64,000 nucleotides of DNA from JAKZVK01 sp965261065. GTDB taxonomy: Bacteria; Acidobacteriota; Terriglobia; Bryobacterales; UBA6623. The stretch lies in NCBI GenBank assembly GCA_965261065.1, contig OZ253444.1, positions 6,758,001 through 6,822,000 of the forward strand. The letters are read 5' to 3'. Both the position numbers and the translations under genes were made by a program. This document shows positions 51,578-59,439 of this stretch, piece after piece. The notes beneath the pieces were generated by a model that did not search any database, had not been told where the DNA came from, and saw only the letters and a program-made list of their open reading frames with translations. The stretch's first letter is position 1. Each line of letters starts with the position of its first letter.

Positions 51578-52543
51578 TCACCCCGCGAAGCGGCGCTTGC
51601 GGGCTTCGTCGAGCGCGACAGCCAGGATGATGATGCCGCCGATGATGGCTTGCTGCAGGTACGGGTTGATGCCAAGCAAGTCGCTGCCGTTTGACAGCAG
51701 CCCCATAATGAACGCGCCGATTAACGTACCGACCACGCTGCCCTCGCCGCCCGAGAGACTGCCGCCACCAATGACGACCGCCGCGATCACCTGCAGCTCA
51801 TAGCCCTGGCCCGCCGTCGGCTGTCCGGTCATCAGGCGCGACGCTTCGATCATGCCCGCCAGCCCGGTCAGCATCCCCGAGATCGCATACACCGCCACCG
51901 TATACTTCGCCACCGGGATGCCGGCGTACACCGCGGCCTCTTGGTTGCTGCCGATCGCATAGGTATAGCGGCCCAGCTTCGTCGAGTGCAGAATCATGTA
52001 CGTCACGACCGCGCACGCGGCGAGCACGAAGAGCACCAGCGGGATCCCCGCAATCGACCCCTCCCCGAGCGCGCTGAACTCGCGCGGCAAGCCGACCACC
52101 GGCAAGCCGTTCGTGATGATCAGCGTCACCCCGCGCACGACGCCGAGCGTGCCGAGCGTGACGATAAACGGCGGAATCTTGAGGCTGGTCGTGAGCAGGC
52201 CGTTCACGAATCCCCATCCCAGCCCGCACGCGAGCCCCACGCCGATCCCCACCGAAACCGGCGCGCCCGCCACGATCGACATGGTCCCGATCGTCCCCGA
52301 GAACGCCAGAATTGCGCCGACCGACAGGTCGATGCCGCCCGAGACGATCACCAGCGTCATCCCCAGCGCCATGATGTTGATCGTCGCCGTTTGCCGGACG
52401 ACGCTGGCCAGGTTCGTTCCCGTCAGGAAGTTGGGCGACGCGATCGACAGGAATACGAACAGCGCGATGAGGCTGAAGAACGGCAGCAACCGTTGGATCA
52501 TCTCCGAGCGAATCTTCATGTCGTTTAGATCCGTCGCGGTCAA
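51578..52543 (-). CDS. Sugar ABC transporter permease (RbsC type)
   Basis: 321 residues, about ten hydrophobic helices. Opens LLPFFSLIALFVFLSIASPNF with VVRQTATINIMALGMTLVIVSGGIDLSVGA, the BPD_transp_2 signature of monosaccharide permeases, ending GGGSLSGGEGSVVGTLIGAFIMG. TTG start at 52543 overlaps rbsA by 4 bp; an ATG at 52519 is possible. Forms the membrane channel with the RbsA-like ATPase. No periplasmic sugar-binding protein is visible in the window, so it must be encoded elsewhere or be absent. Confidence 0.9.
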   Translation of the reverse strand: MTATDLNDMKIRSEMIQRLLPFFSLIALFVFLSIASPNFLTGTNLASVVRQTATINIMALGMTLVIVSGGIDLSVGAILAFSGTIGTMSIVAGAPVSVGIGVGLACGLGWGFVNGLLTTSLKIPPFIVTLGTLGVVRGVTLIITNGLPVVGLPREFSALGEGSIAGIPLVLFVLAACAVVTYMILHSTKLGRYTYAIGSNQEAAVYAGIPVAKYTVAVYAISGMLTGLAGMIEASRLMTGQPTAGQGYELQVIAAVVIGGGSLSGGEGSVVGTLIGAFIMGLLSNGSDLLGINPYLQQAIIGGIIILAVALDEARKRRFAG

Positions 52544-53994
52544 CCGCCGACGGCGGCCAGGTGCATGATCTCCTGTTGCGTCGTTTGGCGCGGCAGCTCG
52601 GCCACCATGCGCCCGTCACGCATCACGAGGATGCGGTCGGCGACTTGCAGCAGCTCGGGCAGCTCCGAGCTGACCATTAGGATCGCCGCGCCCGCCCGCG
52701 CCAACTCGTCCATCAGCGCGAACACTTCGGCCTTGGCTCCCACGTCGATGCCGCGCGTCGGCTCGTCGAACAGCAGCACGCGCGCGTCGCGGAACAGCCA
52801 CTTGGCGATGACGACCTTCTGCTGATTCCCGCCGCTCAACCGGCCCGCCAACTGCTCGATCGACGATGCGCGGATCTTCAGCTTATCGCGATACCATTCG
52901 ACCACCTTCCCTTCCCTGCCCGCCTGCACAAAGCCGCTGCGCGAGACGCCGTCCACGTTGGCAAGTGTGACGTTGGCACGTAAGGGCATAGCGAGCGCGA
53001 GGCCCGTGCGCTGGCGGTCTTCGGTGATGAGCGCGATCCCCGCGTTGACCGCGTCTGGCGCCGAACGAATCGAGGCGGGCTCGCCGTCGATGTGAATGGC
53101 TCCTTCTTCGGCGGGCGTGATGCCGAACAACGTTTGGCACAGCTCGGTGCGGCCGGCGCCCATCAGCCCGGCCAGCCCGACGATCTCGCCGGCGTGCAAC
53201 GTGAACCCGATGCCGGGCAGGTCGACCCGCAACCGCTCTTCGCCCGCGGGCAGGCTCTCGCGCTCGTAGATGCGCGAGACCTCGCGACCGACCATGTGAT
53301 GCACGATGTCGTCGGTGGTCACGTCGGCGTACGAGCCGGTGAAGACGGTGTCGCCATCGCGAAGGATCGTGATGCGGTCGGCGACCTCGCCCAACTCGTC
53401 GAGGCGATGCGTGATGTAGATGATGCCGATGCCGCGTTCACGCAGGCCGCGGACAATGCGGAAGACCTCGGCAGTCTCGGCGTCCGACAACGACGAGGTC
53501 GGCTCGTCGAAGATCAACAGGCTCGAGGCGCTGCGGAGCGCGCGGCAAATCTCCACTAGCTGTTTCTGCGCCGGGCTCAACCCATAGACGCGCGCCTTGG
53601 CATCGAGCGGGAAGCGATGCTCGGCGATCAGCTCGCGCGTCTCGCGCTCCATCGCACGCTCGTCGAGCAACGGCCCTCGCTGCCGTTCGCTCCCGAGGAA
53701 GAGATTCTCGGTGACCGTGAGGTGCGGCGCCAGCAGCGATTCCTGGTGCACCATCGAGATGCCGATGGCATGGGCGTCCGCCGGACGGTCGAAATCCACC
53801 GCCTGCCCGCGCCAACGCATCACGCCGCCATCGCGCTTCAGCATGCCCGCGACGATCTTCACCAGCGTCGACTTACCCGCGCCGTTCTCGCCGACGAGGG
53901 CGTGCACCTCACCCGCCTCAACGTGCAGGTCGCCGCGCTTCAGCGCCGGCACGCCGCCGAAGTGCTTTTCGATGGCACTCAGTTCGAGGAGCAT
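52540..53994 (-). CDS. Sugar ABC transporter ATPase (RbsA type, duplicated)
   Basis: 484 residues from ATG 53994 (MLLELSAIEKHFGGVPALK). Two nucleotide-binding halves: Walker A GENGAGKST, LSPAQKQLVEICRAL signature-like, LIFDEPTSSLS Walker B; the second half, from about residue 240, has GLMGAGRTELCQ in place of a strict Walker A, then SGGNQQKVVIAKWL and LFDEPTRGIDVG. This asymmetry is normal for RbsA/MglA-type proteins. Drives uptake with RbsC. Divergent from the nucleotide transporter gene. Confidence 0.92.
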   Translation of the reverse strand: MLLELSAIEKHFGGVPALKRGDLHVEAGEVHALVGENGAGKSTLVKIVAGMLKRDGGVMRWRGQAVDFDRPADAHAIGISMVHQESLLAPHLTVTENLFLGSERQRGPLLDERAMERETRELIAEHRFPLDAKARVYGLSPAQKQLVEICRALRSASSLLIFDEPTSSLSDAETAEVFRIVRGLRERGIGIIYITHRLDELGEVADRITILRDGDTVFTGSYADVTTDDIVHHMVGREVSRIYERESLPAGEERLRVDLPGIGFTLHAGEIVGLAGLMGAGRTELCQTLFGITPAEEGAIHIDGEPASIRSAPDAVNAGIALITEDRQRTGLALAMPLRANVTLANVDGVSRSGFVQAGREGKVVEWYRDKLKIRASSIEQLAGRLSGGNQQKVVIAKWLFRDARVLLFDEPTRGIDVGAKAEVFALMDELARAGAAILMVSSELPELLQVADRILVMRDGRMVAELPRQTTQQEIMHLAAVGG

Positions 53995-54209
53995 GTCGAG
54001 GAGAATGGCCGGCGCGCCATGGTGCCGCCGTTGCGCCAAGGATGCACGGTATCACACGCGCGACGGCGATGTTACCGGCAGCCTCGCGAATCCTCCCTCG
54101 CGTTTGGGGCACGGCTGCTTCGCCGGCACGTTGCTACACTGTAGAACTCTCCGGGCTACCCTGTACAACTCTCCGGAAGCGTTCCTGCCTCGATTGAGGT
54201 CCGCTCACG

Positions 54210-55508
54210 ATGCCCGATCCTATTCCGATCACGGCGGCAAAGAAAAGCGCCCTCGAACGCGCTCTTTCGATCTTCACCCACATCAAGGCGGGCGAAGGCG
54301 TCTCGGCGCTGTTGCTGACCCTGAACGTCTTCCTGCTTTTGGGATCCTACTACCTTCTCAAAACGGTTCGCGAGCCGCTGATTCTTACCGAGGCGGGCGC
54401 AGAGATCAAGAGCTACGCGTCCGCCGGGCAGGCCCTTCTGCTGCTGTTCGTGATCCCGGCGTATGGCGCCATCGCCGGGCGAGTCAATCGCGTACGGCTG
54501 ATCACCTGGGTGACGTTGTTCTTTGTCTCGAACCTGGCCATTTTCTACGTTCTCGGGCAGGCGGGCCTGCACGTCGGCGTCGCGTTCTTTCTGTGGGTCG
54601 GCATCTTCAATGTCCTGGTCATAGCTCAGTTCTGGGCCTTTGCGAATGACGTGTTCACCGAAGAGCAGGGCAAGCGGCTCTTCCCGATGGTCGGCGTGGG
54701 GGCCTCGCTTGGAGCTTGGGTCGGTTCGACCTCGGCGGGTCAGTTGTTCGGCGCTTTCGAGCCTGCGATCGCTCCGTATGCGTTGATGCTCATTACGGGG
54801 GCCATCCTGACGCTGACGCTGCTCATCACCCGTGAGGTGAGCCGCAGAGAGCAAGGCCGTGAGCGCGATCAGACGGAGGAAAAAGCCGAGAAGCCGCTGG
54901 GCAAGGAAGGCGGCTTCAAGCTGGTTTTCAGCCAGAGATACCTGTTCCTGATCGCCATGTTGATCTTGCTGTTAAACGTGGTCAACACGACGGGCGGCTA
55001 CATGTTAGACCGTGTGGCGACGGCTGAAGCAGCGAGAACCGTCGATTCCGGCTCCGGCAGCGAGGACGAGAAAGAAGCCGAAACGAAGGCCATTCTTGGA
55101 CGCTTCTACGGCAGTTTTTACGGATGGCAGAACCTGCTCGGCTTCCTGTTCCAACTGATTCTGGTTTCCCGGATCTTCAAGTACATCGGCGTAAGGGGAG
55201 CGATGTACATCCTGCCCTGTCTGGCGCTAGGGAGTTACACCCTGCTCATCTTCATGCCGTTGTTGGGCGTGGTGCGCATTGCGAAGATCGTCGAGAACAG
55301 CACCGACTACTCCATCCAGAACACCGCCCGTCACGCGCTCTTCCTCCCGACGAGCCGCGAAGCGAAGTACAAGGCCAAGGCGGCGATCGATACGATGTTC
55401 TGGCGCCTCGGAGACCTGCTGCAAGCCGGCATCGTCTTTGTCGGCACCTCGCTGGCATTCACCATTTCGAACTTCGCCATGGTGAACGTCGCGCTGGTTG
55501 CGATCTGA
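54210..55508 (+). CDS. NTT/Tlc-type nucleotide transporter, ended by an in-frame TGA
   Basis: 432 residues before TGA; about 11-12 hydrophobic helices. Signatures: THIKAGEGVSALLLTLNVFLLLGSYYLLKTVREPLIL, WAFANDVFTEEQGKRLFPMVGVGASLGAWVG, SQRYLFLIAMLILLLNVVN, and the late VRIAKIVENSTDYSIQNTARHALFLPTSREAKYKAKAAIDT, all typical of ATP/ADP-antiporter family proteins. After AMVNVALVAI a TGA replaces an expected Trp; the frame continues to 55592 as LCLVVAINREHKKI. Such carriers exchange ATP for ADP or import nucleotides and are best known in intracellular bacteria and chloroplasts, but relatives occur in free-living ones. Confidence 0.85.
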   Translation: MPDPIPITAAKKSALERALSIFTHIKAGEGVSALLLTLNVFLLLGSYYLLKTVREPLILTEAGAEIKSYASAGQALLLLFVIPAYGAIAGRVNRVRLITWVTLFFVSNLAIFYVLGQAGLHVGVAFFLWVGIFNVLVIAQFWAFANDVFTEEQGKRLFPMVGVGASLGAWVGSTSAGQLFGAFEPAIAPYALMLITGAILTLTLLITREVSRREQGRERDQTEEKAEKPLGKEGGFKLVFSQRYLFLIAMLILLLNVVNTTGGYMLDRVATAEAARTVDSGSGSEDEKEAETKAILGRFYGSFYGWQNLLGFLFQLILVSRIFKYIGVRGAMYILPCLALGSYTLLIFMPLLGVVRIAKIVENSTDYSIQNTARHALFLPTSREAKYKAKAAIDTMFWRLGDLLQAGIVFVGTSLAFTISNFAMVNVALVAI

Positions 55509-55592
55509 CTGTGTTTGGTCGTGGCCATCAATCGCGAGCACAAGAAGATCAGTGTTGACGAGCCTGCCGAGCAGCTCGAGCAGGCCGCCTAG
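55509..55592 (+). pseudogene. C-terminal tail of the nucleotide transporter after the TGA
   Basis: In frame: LCLVVAINREHKKISVDEP to the TAG at 55590-55592. It would complete the last helix and a short cytoplasmic tail of a roughly 460-residue protein. Without readthrough the last helix is truncated by about nine residues. Confidence 0.65.
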
Positions 55593-55624
55593 TCGACCGC
55601 CTGAGCCGACTCCTTCAGAACGCC

Positions 55625-56569
55625 ATGTCCGTCGCCCGGTTCCTGCTTCTTGTCTTGGTGGTAACCGCCCAGCCGGCCTGCGCGCAGCGAACGGCAAGCC
55701 AGGGCCCGCCGTTGCGGCTGCGAGACTTCAGCGAAGGTTTCGAGGATCTCGCGAGCCACGCCACGGGAGCGGTCGTGCAAGTCGTCTCCTCGGGTTACGG
55801 CGCGGCGAGGGGATCGGACCCCGCGGCCACCGTTCTCGCCAAGCAGCGCAGCGGCGGCTCCGGCGTGCTGCTCTCGGCCGAAGGTGACATCATCACCAAC
55901 GCGCACGTGATCGAGGGCGCGCGTCGCGTGCAGGTGTTGTTGCCCCAGCGGGTCGAGTCACCCATCAGCGAAAGCTCCATCCTGAAGGCGCGGCCGAAGT
56001 TGCGTGAAGCGCGCGTGCTCGGCATCGACGCCGAAACTGACTTGGCCGTGTTGCGCATCGACGAGACCAACCTTCCCTATCTGGAACTCGGCGACTCCGA
56101 TATGGTTCGCCAAGGCCAGATCGTCTTCGCCTTCGGCAGCCCGCTAGGGCTCGAGAACTCCGTCACGATGGGGGTGGTGAGTTCGGTGGCGCGCCAGCTC
56201 GATACCGATTCGCCGATGATCTACATCCAGACCGACACGGCCATCAATCCCGGCAACAGCGGCGGACCGTTGCTCAACACCGAAGGCGAAGTCATTGGCA
56301 TCAACACGCTGATCTTCTCGCAGTCGGGAGGCAACGAGGGCGTCGGCTTCGCGGCGCCGAGCAACATCGTACGCCACGTCTACAAGCAGATCAGGCAACA
56401 AGGCGTCGTTCGCCGCGGCGAGATCGGCGTGCATGCCCAGACCATCACGCCCCTGCTGGCGGCGGGGTTGGGCTGGCTCGGGATTGGGGCGTCATCCTCG
56501 GGGACGTCAAGCCAGGGGGGCCGGGCGACATCGCGGGTCTGCAGATCGGCGACGTGGTCCTGTCGATGA
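55625..56569 (+). CDS. HtrA/DegP-family serine protease, N-terminal part (frameshifted)
   Basis: Signal peptide (MSVARFLLLVLVVTAQPACA) followed by a trypsin-like domain with a full catalytic triad: H94 in ITNAHVIEG, D139 in AETDLAVL and S212 in NPGNSGGPLL. The frame fails near 56475, where a one-base deletion in ggttgggctggctcgg switches frames; the expected LARDWGVILGDVKPGGPGD continues in the other frame. Everything after AAGLG in this ORF is out of frame. The periplasmic protease core could still fold, but lacks its PDZ domains. Confidence 0.82.
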   Translation: MSVARFLLLVLVVTAQPACAQRTASQGPPLRLRDFSEGFEDLASHATGAVVQVVSSGYGAARGSDPAATVLAKQRSGGSGVLLSAEGDIITNAHVIEGARRVQVLLPQRVESPISESSILKARPKLREARVLGIDAETDLAVLRIDETNLPYLELGDSDMVRQGQIVFAFGSPLGLENSVTMGVVSSVARQLDTDSPMIYIQTDTAINPGNSGGPLLNTEGEVIGINTLIFSQSGGNEGVGFAAPSNIVRHVYKQIRQQGVVRRGEIGVHAQTITPLLAAGLGWLGIGASSSGTSSQGGRATSRVCRSATWSCR

Positions 56570-57039
56570 ACGGCAAGGTGATGGAGAACGGCCGACAGTT
56601 CCAGGTCAATCTCTACCAGCGCAGCATCGGCGACGTCGTCAAGCTTCAGGTCGTGCGCCACGGAGAACCGTTGACAATCAGCGTCGCCGTCCTCGATCGA
56701 GAGGACGATCCCGCCCGCTTCGCCCGGATGGTCTCTGGCGGGGAGAATCTAATTCCGCAACTCGGCATCATGGGCCTCGACCTCGACCGCGAGATGCGTT
56801 CGATGGTTCCGGGGCTGCGCCGTTCGTCGGGAGTCGTGGTGGCCGCCCTGGTCGCCGACGGCCCCTACTGGAAAGCCCTGTTCCAGCCGGGTGACGCCAT
56901 CTACGGCGTTAATGGCACCACGGTGCACAGCCTGAGGGGCCTCCGCGCCGCGATGGTGGCTTTGGACCAGGGCGAGCCCGCGGTCGTTCAACTGGAGCGT
57001 CAGGGCCGGATGCTATTTCTTCCGTTCGAGTTGGAGTGA
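56554..57039 (+). CDS. HtrA/DegP-family protease, C-terminal PDZ part (frameshifted)
   Basis: Encodes the rest of the first PDZ domain (IGDVVLSMNGKVMENGRQF, LQVVRHGEPLTISVAVLDR) and a second PDZ (SSGVVVAALVADGPYWKALFQPGDAIYGVNG). Belongs with the upstream gene; together about 470 residues, a normal DegP/DegQ-like length with two PDZ domains. It has its own GTG but no credible ribosome-binding site, so independent expression is doubtful. Confidence 0.72.
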   Translation: MVLSMNGKVMENGRQFQVNLYQRSIGDVVKLQVVRHGEPLTISVAVLDREDDPARFARMVSGGENLIPQLGIMGLDLDREMRSMVPGLRRSSGVVVAALVADGPYWKALFQPGDAIYGVNGTTVHSLRGLRAAMVALDQGEPAVVQLERQGRMLFLPFELE

Positions 57040-57095
57040 CCGCTTCAATCCTGGCAGCGCTGTAGGCATCCGCGCCGTAAGACAACTGGTCTGCC

Positions 57096-57272
57096 ATGCC
57101 CACTGATCATGACAAGGTTCGAGGGTTTCTCATCGCTGAGTTACGAATGCGCGGAATCCCCCGCGGCGGCAAATTCAGCGGCGTCGTCTCGCGGCTCGGC
57201 CGAGTCTCCCCCGTCCTACTGGAAACCACGCTCGGTGCCTACTTCGGGTCAGCCGACGAAAGATTGGGCTAG
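57096..57272 (+). CDS. Small unknown protein (58 residues)
   Basis: ATG 57096 to TAG 57272: opens MPTDHDKVRGFLIAELRM, then RGIPRGGKFSGVVSRLGRV, ending YFGSADERLG. The composition is protein-like (helical, mixed charge), unlike neighbouring frames, and a short hydrophilic N-terminus is followed by a helix pair. No family recognised and no strong ribosome-binding site. It lies between the HtrA gene and the exported gene at 57361-57917. Could be a fragment of a larger lost gene. Confidence 0.35.
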   Translation: MPTDHDKVRGFLIAELRMRGIPRGGKFSGVVSRLGRVSPVLLETTLGAYFGSADERLG

Positions 57273-57360
57273 CGGGTTTTTCCTCAGCGGTAACGGACTT
57301 GGTGCAAGCCGACATTGAGAGCCAGGGCGAGGCCGAAGTTGAGGCCGTCGGCCTGAAAGG

Positions 57361-57630
57361 TTACCGGCGTCCGTTCTTGTCGTAGTCGGCGGACAAGAAG
57401 CCCCGGGTAGACGGGCCGATATCAAGTTCCATCTCCTCGCGAAAACTGTGGTCCTGGTTCCCGAGGAGCAGTAGGTTTCGCCGTCCGAAGAAGCTCCACA
57501 GGCCGCCGCCCAGGTCGGGACCCACCAGGGCCGTATCCACCAGAACCCTGGGCGAGGCGGTCCCTAGTGGAAGTCCGTTGACGATGCGCGGCGGCCGGCC
57601 GGTGGGCTGCCTTGGGATGCAATTACCCAA
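57361..57630 (-). CDS. C-terminal part of a frameshifted exported protein
   Basis: Continues the gene that starts at 57917. After removal of one 11-bp repeat (57659-57680) the frame reads STRAPYPLIGKNNAAADRLGNCIPRQP and on to LLLLGNQDHSFREEMELDIGPSTRGFLSADYDKNGRR. The end resembles a VCBS/FG-GAP-like blade (ADYDKNG) but is too short to assign. No own start of quality, so expression as a separate unit is unlikely. Confidence 0.5.
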   Translation of the reverse strand: MGNCIPRQPTGRPPRIVNGLPLGTASPRVLVDTALVGPDLGGGLWSFFGRRNLLLLGNQDHSFREEMELDIGPSTRGFLSADYDKNGRR

Positions 57631-57917
57631 TCTGTCGGCGGCTGCGTTGTTCTTGCCAATAAGAGGATAATAAGAGGATAAGGCGCACGAGTACTATGCA
57701 AGTCGCCGACGTAGTAGAACGGCGGAACTCCTTCCTCGCCAGCGTCTTCCGGAAGGACACGAACCAATGCCGTGGCCTGGCTCCCGCCGGCAAGGTCGTC
57801 CGTCCGAACGTTCAGGAAGTCAATGGGCGGGCAGTTGAGTTGCGCCTCGAGAGGTTGGCCGGCCGCGAAAAGAAGGGCGCAAGCAGCCGGAATTCCTAGA
57901 CACCGGAACACCCGCAT
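57564..57917 (-). CDS. N-terminal part of a frameshifted exported protein
   Basis: Signal peptide CLGIPAACALLFAAGQPLEA, then CPPIDFLNVRTDDLAGGSQATALVRVLPEDAGEEGVPPFYYVGDLH, resembling an Ig- or VCBS-type secreted domain. The frame is lost at an 11-bp tandem duplication, after which ILLLARTTQPP is out of frame. The intact gene would span 57361-57917 (about 180 residues). Minus strand, divergent from ssb at 58008. Function unknown. Confidence 0.55.
   Translation of the reverse strand: MRVFRCLGIPAACALLFAAGQPLEAQLNCPPIDFLNVRTDDLAGGSQATALVRVLPEDAGEEGVPPFYYVGDLHSTRAPYPLIILLLARTTQPPTDWVIASQGSPPAGRRASSTDFH
57659..57680. repeat. Perfect 11-bp tandem duplication
   Basis: ataagaggata twice (57659-57669 and 57670-57680). 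It shifts the frame of the exported-protein gene; one copy gives a continuous frame. Confidence 0.92.
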
Positions 57918-58007
57918 CGAAATACTTTAGCAGGATCGTCCGACGGACAAGAGCCGGCGGGCCGGCCCCGCCTTGCTCCCAGCCGCCGCAGGTTGTACCT
58001 TGAAGCC

Positions 58008-58490
58008 ATGGCATCCCGCAGCTTGAACAAAGTTATGCTGATCGGCCACCTCGGCAAGGACGCGGAAACGCGCTTCACCCCCAGCGGTACGGCCGTCACC
58101 AATTTTTCCCTCGCGACCAACCGCCGCTACAAGAACCAGCAGACCGGCGAGTGGCAGGAAGAAACCGACTGGCACGATATCGTGCTCTGGAAGGCCGAAG
58201 CGCTCTCCAACTATCTACAGAAGGGCAAGCAGGTCTATATCGAGGGGCGCTTGCAAACACGCAGTTGGGAAGATCAGAGCGGCAACAAGCGCTACCGCAC
58301 CGAAGTGGTGACCGATCCCGGCGGCGTCATCCTGTTGAGCGGCCAGCAAGGCGGCGGTTCCTCGGGCGACTTTTCTCAGGAGAGACCCAGCCGTCCGCCA
58401 CAGGCCGCGGCCGCCGCGCCGAGTACGGGTGATGCGGGCGCGGGCGGTGTGGGCGACCAAGGTATCAGCGACGACGACGTGCCTTTCTAG
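58008..58490 (+). CDS. ssb: Single-stranded DNA-binding protein
   Basis: 160 residues from ATG 58008 (MASRSLNKVMLIGHLG). OB-fold motifs: LGKDAETRFTPSGTAVTNFSLAT, TDWHDIVLWKAEALSNYL and YIEGRLQTRSW, then a Gly/Pro/Ala-rich linker and the acidic tip DDDVPF that docks partner proteins. Coats ssDNA during replication and repair. Divergent from the exported gene; no rpsF/rpsR neighbours, so this is a stand-alone copy. Confidence 0.95.
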   Translation: MASRSLNKVMLIGHLGKDAETRFTPSGTAVTNFSLATNRRYKNQQTGEWQEETDWHDIVLWKAEALSNYLQKGKQVYIEGRLQTRSWEDQSGNKRYRTEVVTDPGGVILLSGQQGGGSSGDFSQERPSRPPQAAAAAPSTGDAGAGGVGDQGISDDDVPF

Positions 58491-58754
58491 CAACGCCGTG
58501 CCGTCTTAGCGACGCTGCGCCTTTCCGGCGGCCCCCGGCCCACCTAAGTGTCGGGGGGTGCACGGTCATTTGGATCGCCCTTCCTGGGTCGGCTCCAGCG
58601 ACGTCCCACCTTCCACGTCCCGCGAATCAGGTTCACGAATCACGAATCACGTTCAGCCCCCATCACGATCCGGGGCACGATTCGAAGCAGGGGCGATTAT
58701 AATAGTCTTACGCTCCACACGGCAGCACCCCGTTCGTCGATAGCGCCACAAGTC

Positions 58755-59381
58755 ATGGCAGCCGCGGAAGCCACGCTGAGTTCGATAGTCCCCGAGGTCT
58801 TGGGGCGGCAGGACTACGCCATCATCGAAGAGTTGGTGGCGCCGGGAACCAGTGTGCTCGACCTGGGATGCGGCGAGGGCGACCTGCTGGCTTGGCTGGT
58901 CGAGCGCAAGGGTGTGAAGGCCCGCGGCGTCGAGATCTCCCCCGATAAGGTGCGCAAGTGCGTGGCCCACGGACTCTCGGTCTACCAGGGTGATATCGAC
59001 ACCGGTCTGGCGGACTATCCGGACCAGTGTTTCGACTACGTGGTCCTGAGCCAGACGCTGCAAGAAACTCACCGGCCGATGAACGTGCTGCAACAAATGG
59101 TGCGCGTCGGCCACCGGGTGATCGTCGCCTTTCCGAATTTCGGCCATTGGTCGGTCCGCGCGTCGCTCGCCTGGACCGGGCAGGCGCCGAAAACGCGCCA
59201 TCTGCCGCACGAGTGGTACGACACGCCGAACATCCACTTCGTGACGGTCCTCGACTTCGAGGAAGCCGCCCGGCAGCAGGGGCTGCACATCGAGCAGTCG
59301 TACTTTCTGCGCCGGGACCGACGCATTCGGCTCTGTCCGAGCTTCCGGGCCGACGTGGCCGTTTATTTGTTGCGCGGGTAG
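58755..59381 (+). CDS. metW: MetW-like methyltransferase-fold protein
   Basis: About 208 residues from ATG 58755; the upstream frame to 58548 is low-complexity. SAM-fold motifs VLDLGCGEGDLLAWLVERKG, ARGVEISPDKVRKCVAHGL, FDYVVLSQTLQETHRP and the MetW hallmark WYDTPNIHFVTVLDFEE. MetW acts with MetX (homoserine acetyltransferase) in methionine synthesis; no metX is in the window, so it may act elsewhere. Followed by the repeat element hosting an IS. Confidence 0.88.
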   Translation: MAAAEATLSSIVPEVLGRQDYAIIEELVAPGTSVLDLGCGEGDLLAWLVERKGVKARGVEISPDKVRKCVAHGLSVYQGDIDTGLADYPDQCFDYVVLSQTLQETHRPMNVLQQMVRVGHRVIVAFPNFGHWSVRASLAWTGQAPKTRHLPHEWYDTPNIHFVTVLDFEEAARQQGLHIEQSYFLRRDRRIRLCPSFRADVAVYLLRG

Positions 59382-59439
59382 GCAGCGCGGCGCGATCCCC
59401 GGCAGTTAGCCTAGCCGGTCATGTAGGGGCACGGCATGC

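Noticed and set aside
2159..55508. TGA decoded as tryptophan in this organism
   Set aside because: Two in-frame TGA codons fall at expected Trp positions, but TGA clearly ends several intact genes here, including ATGA overlaps at era/corC-like, padR and the IS3 ORFs, and most Trp codons are TGG. Ordinary mutation is simpler.
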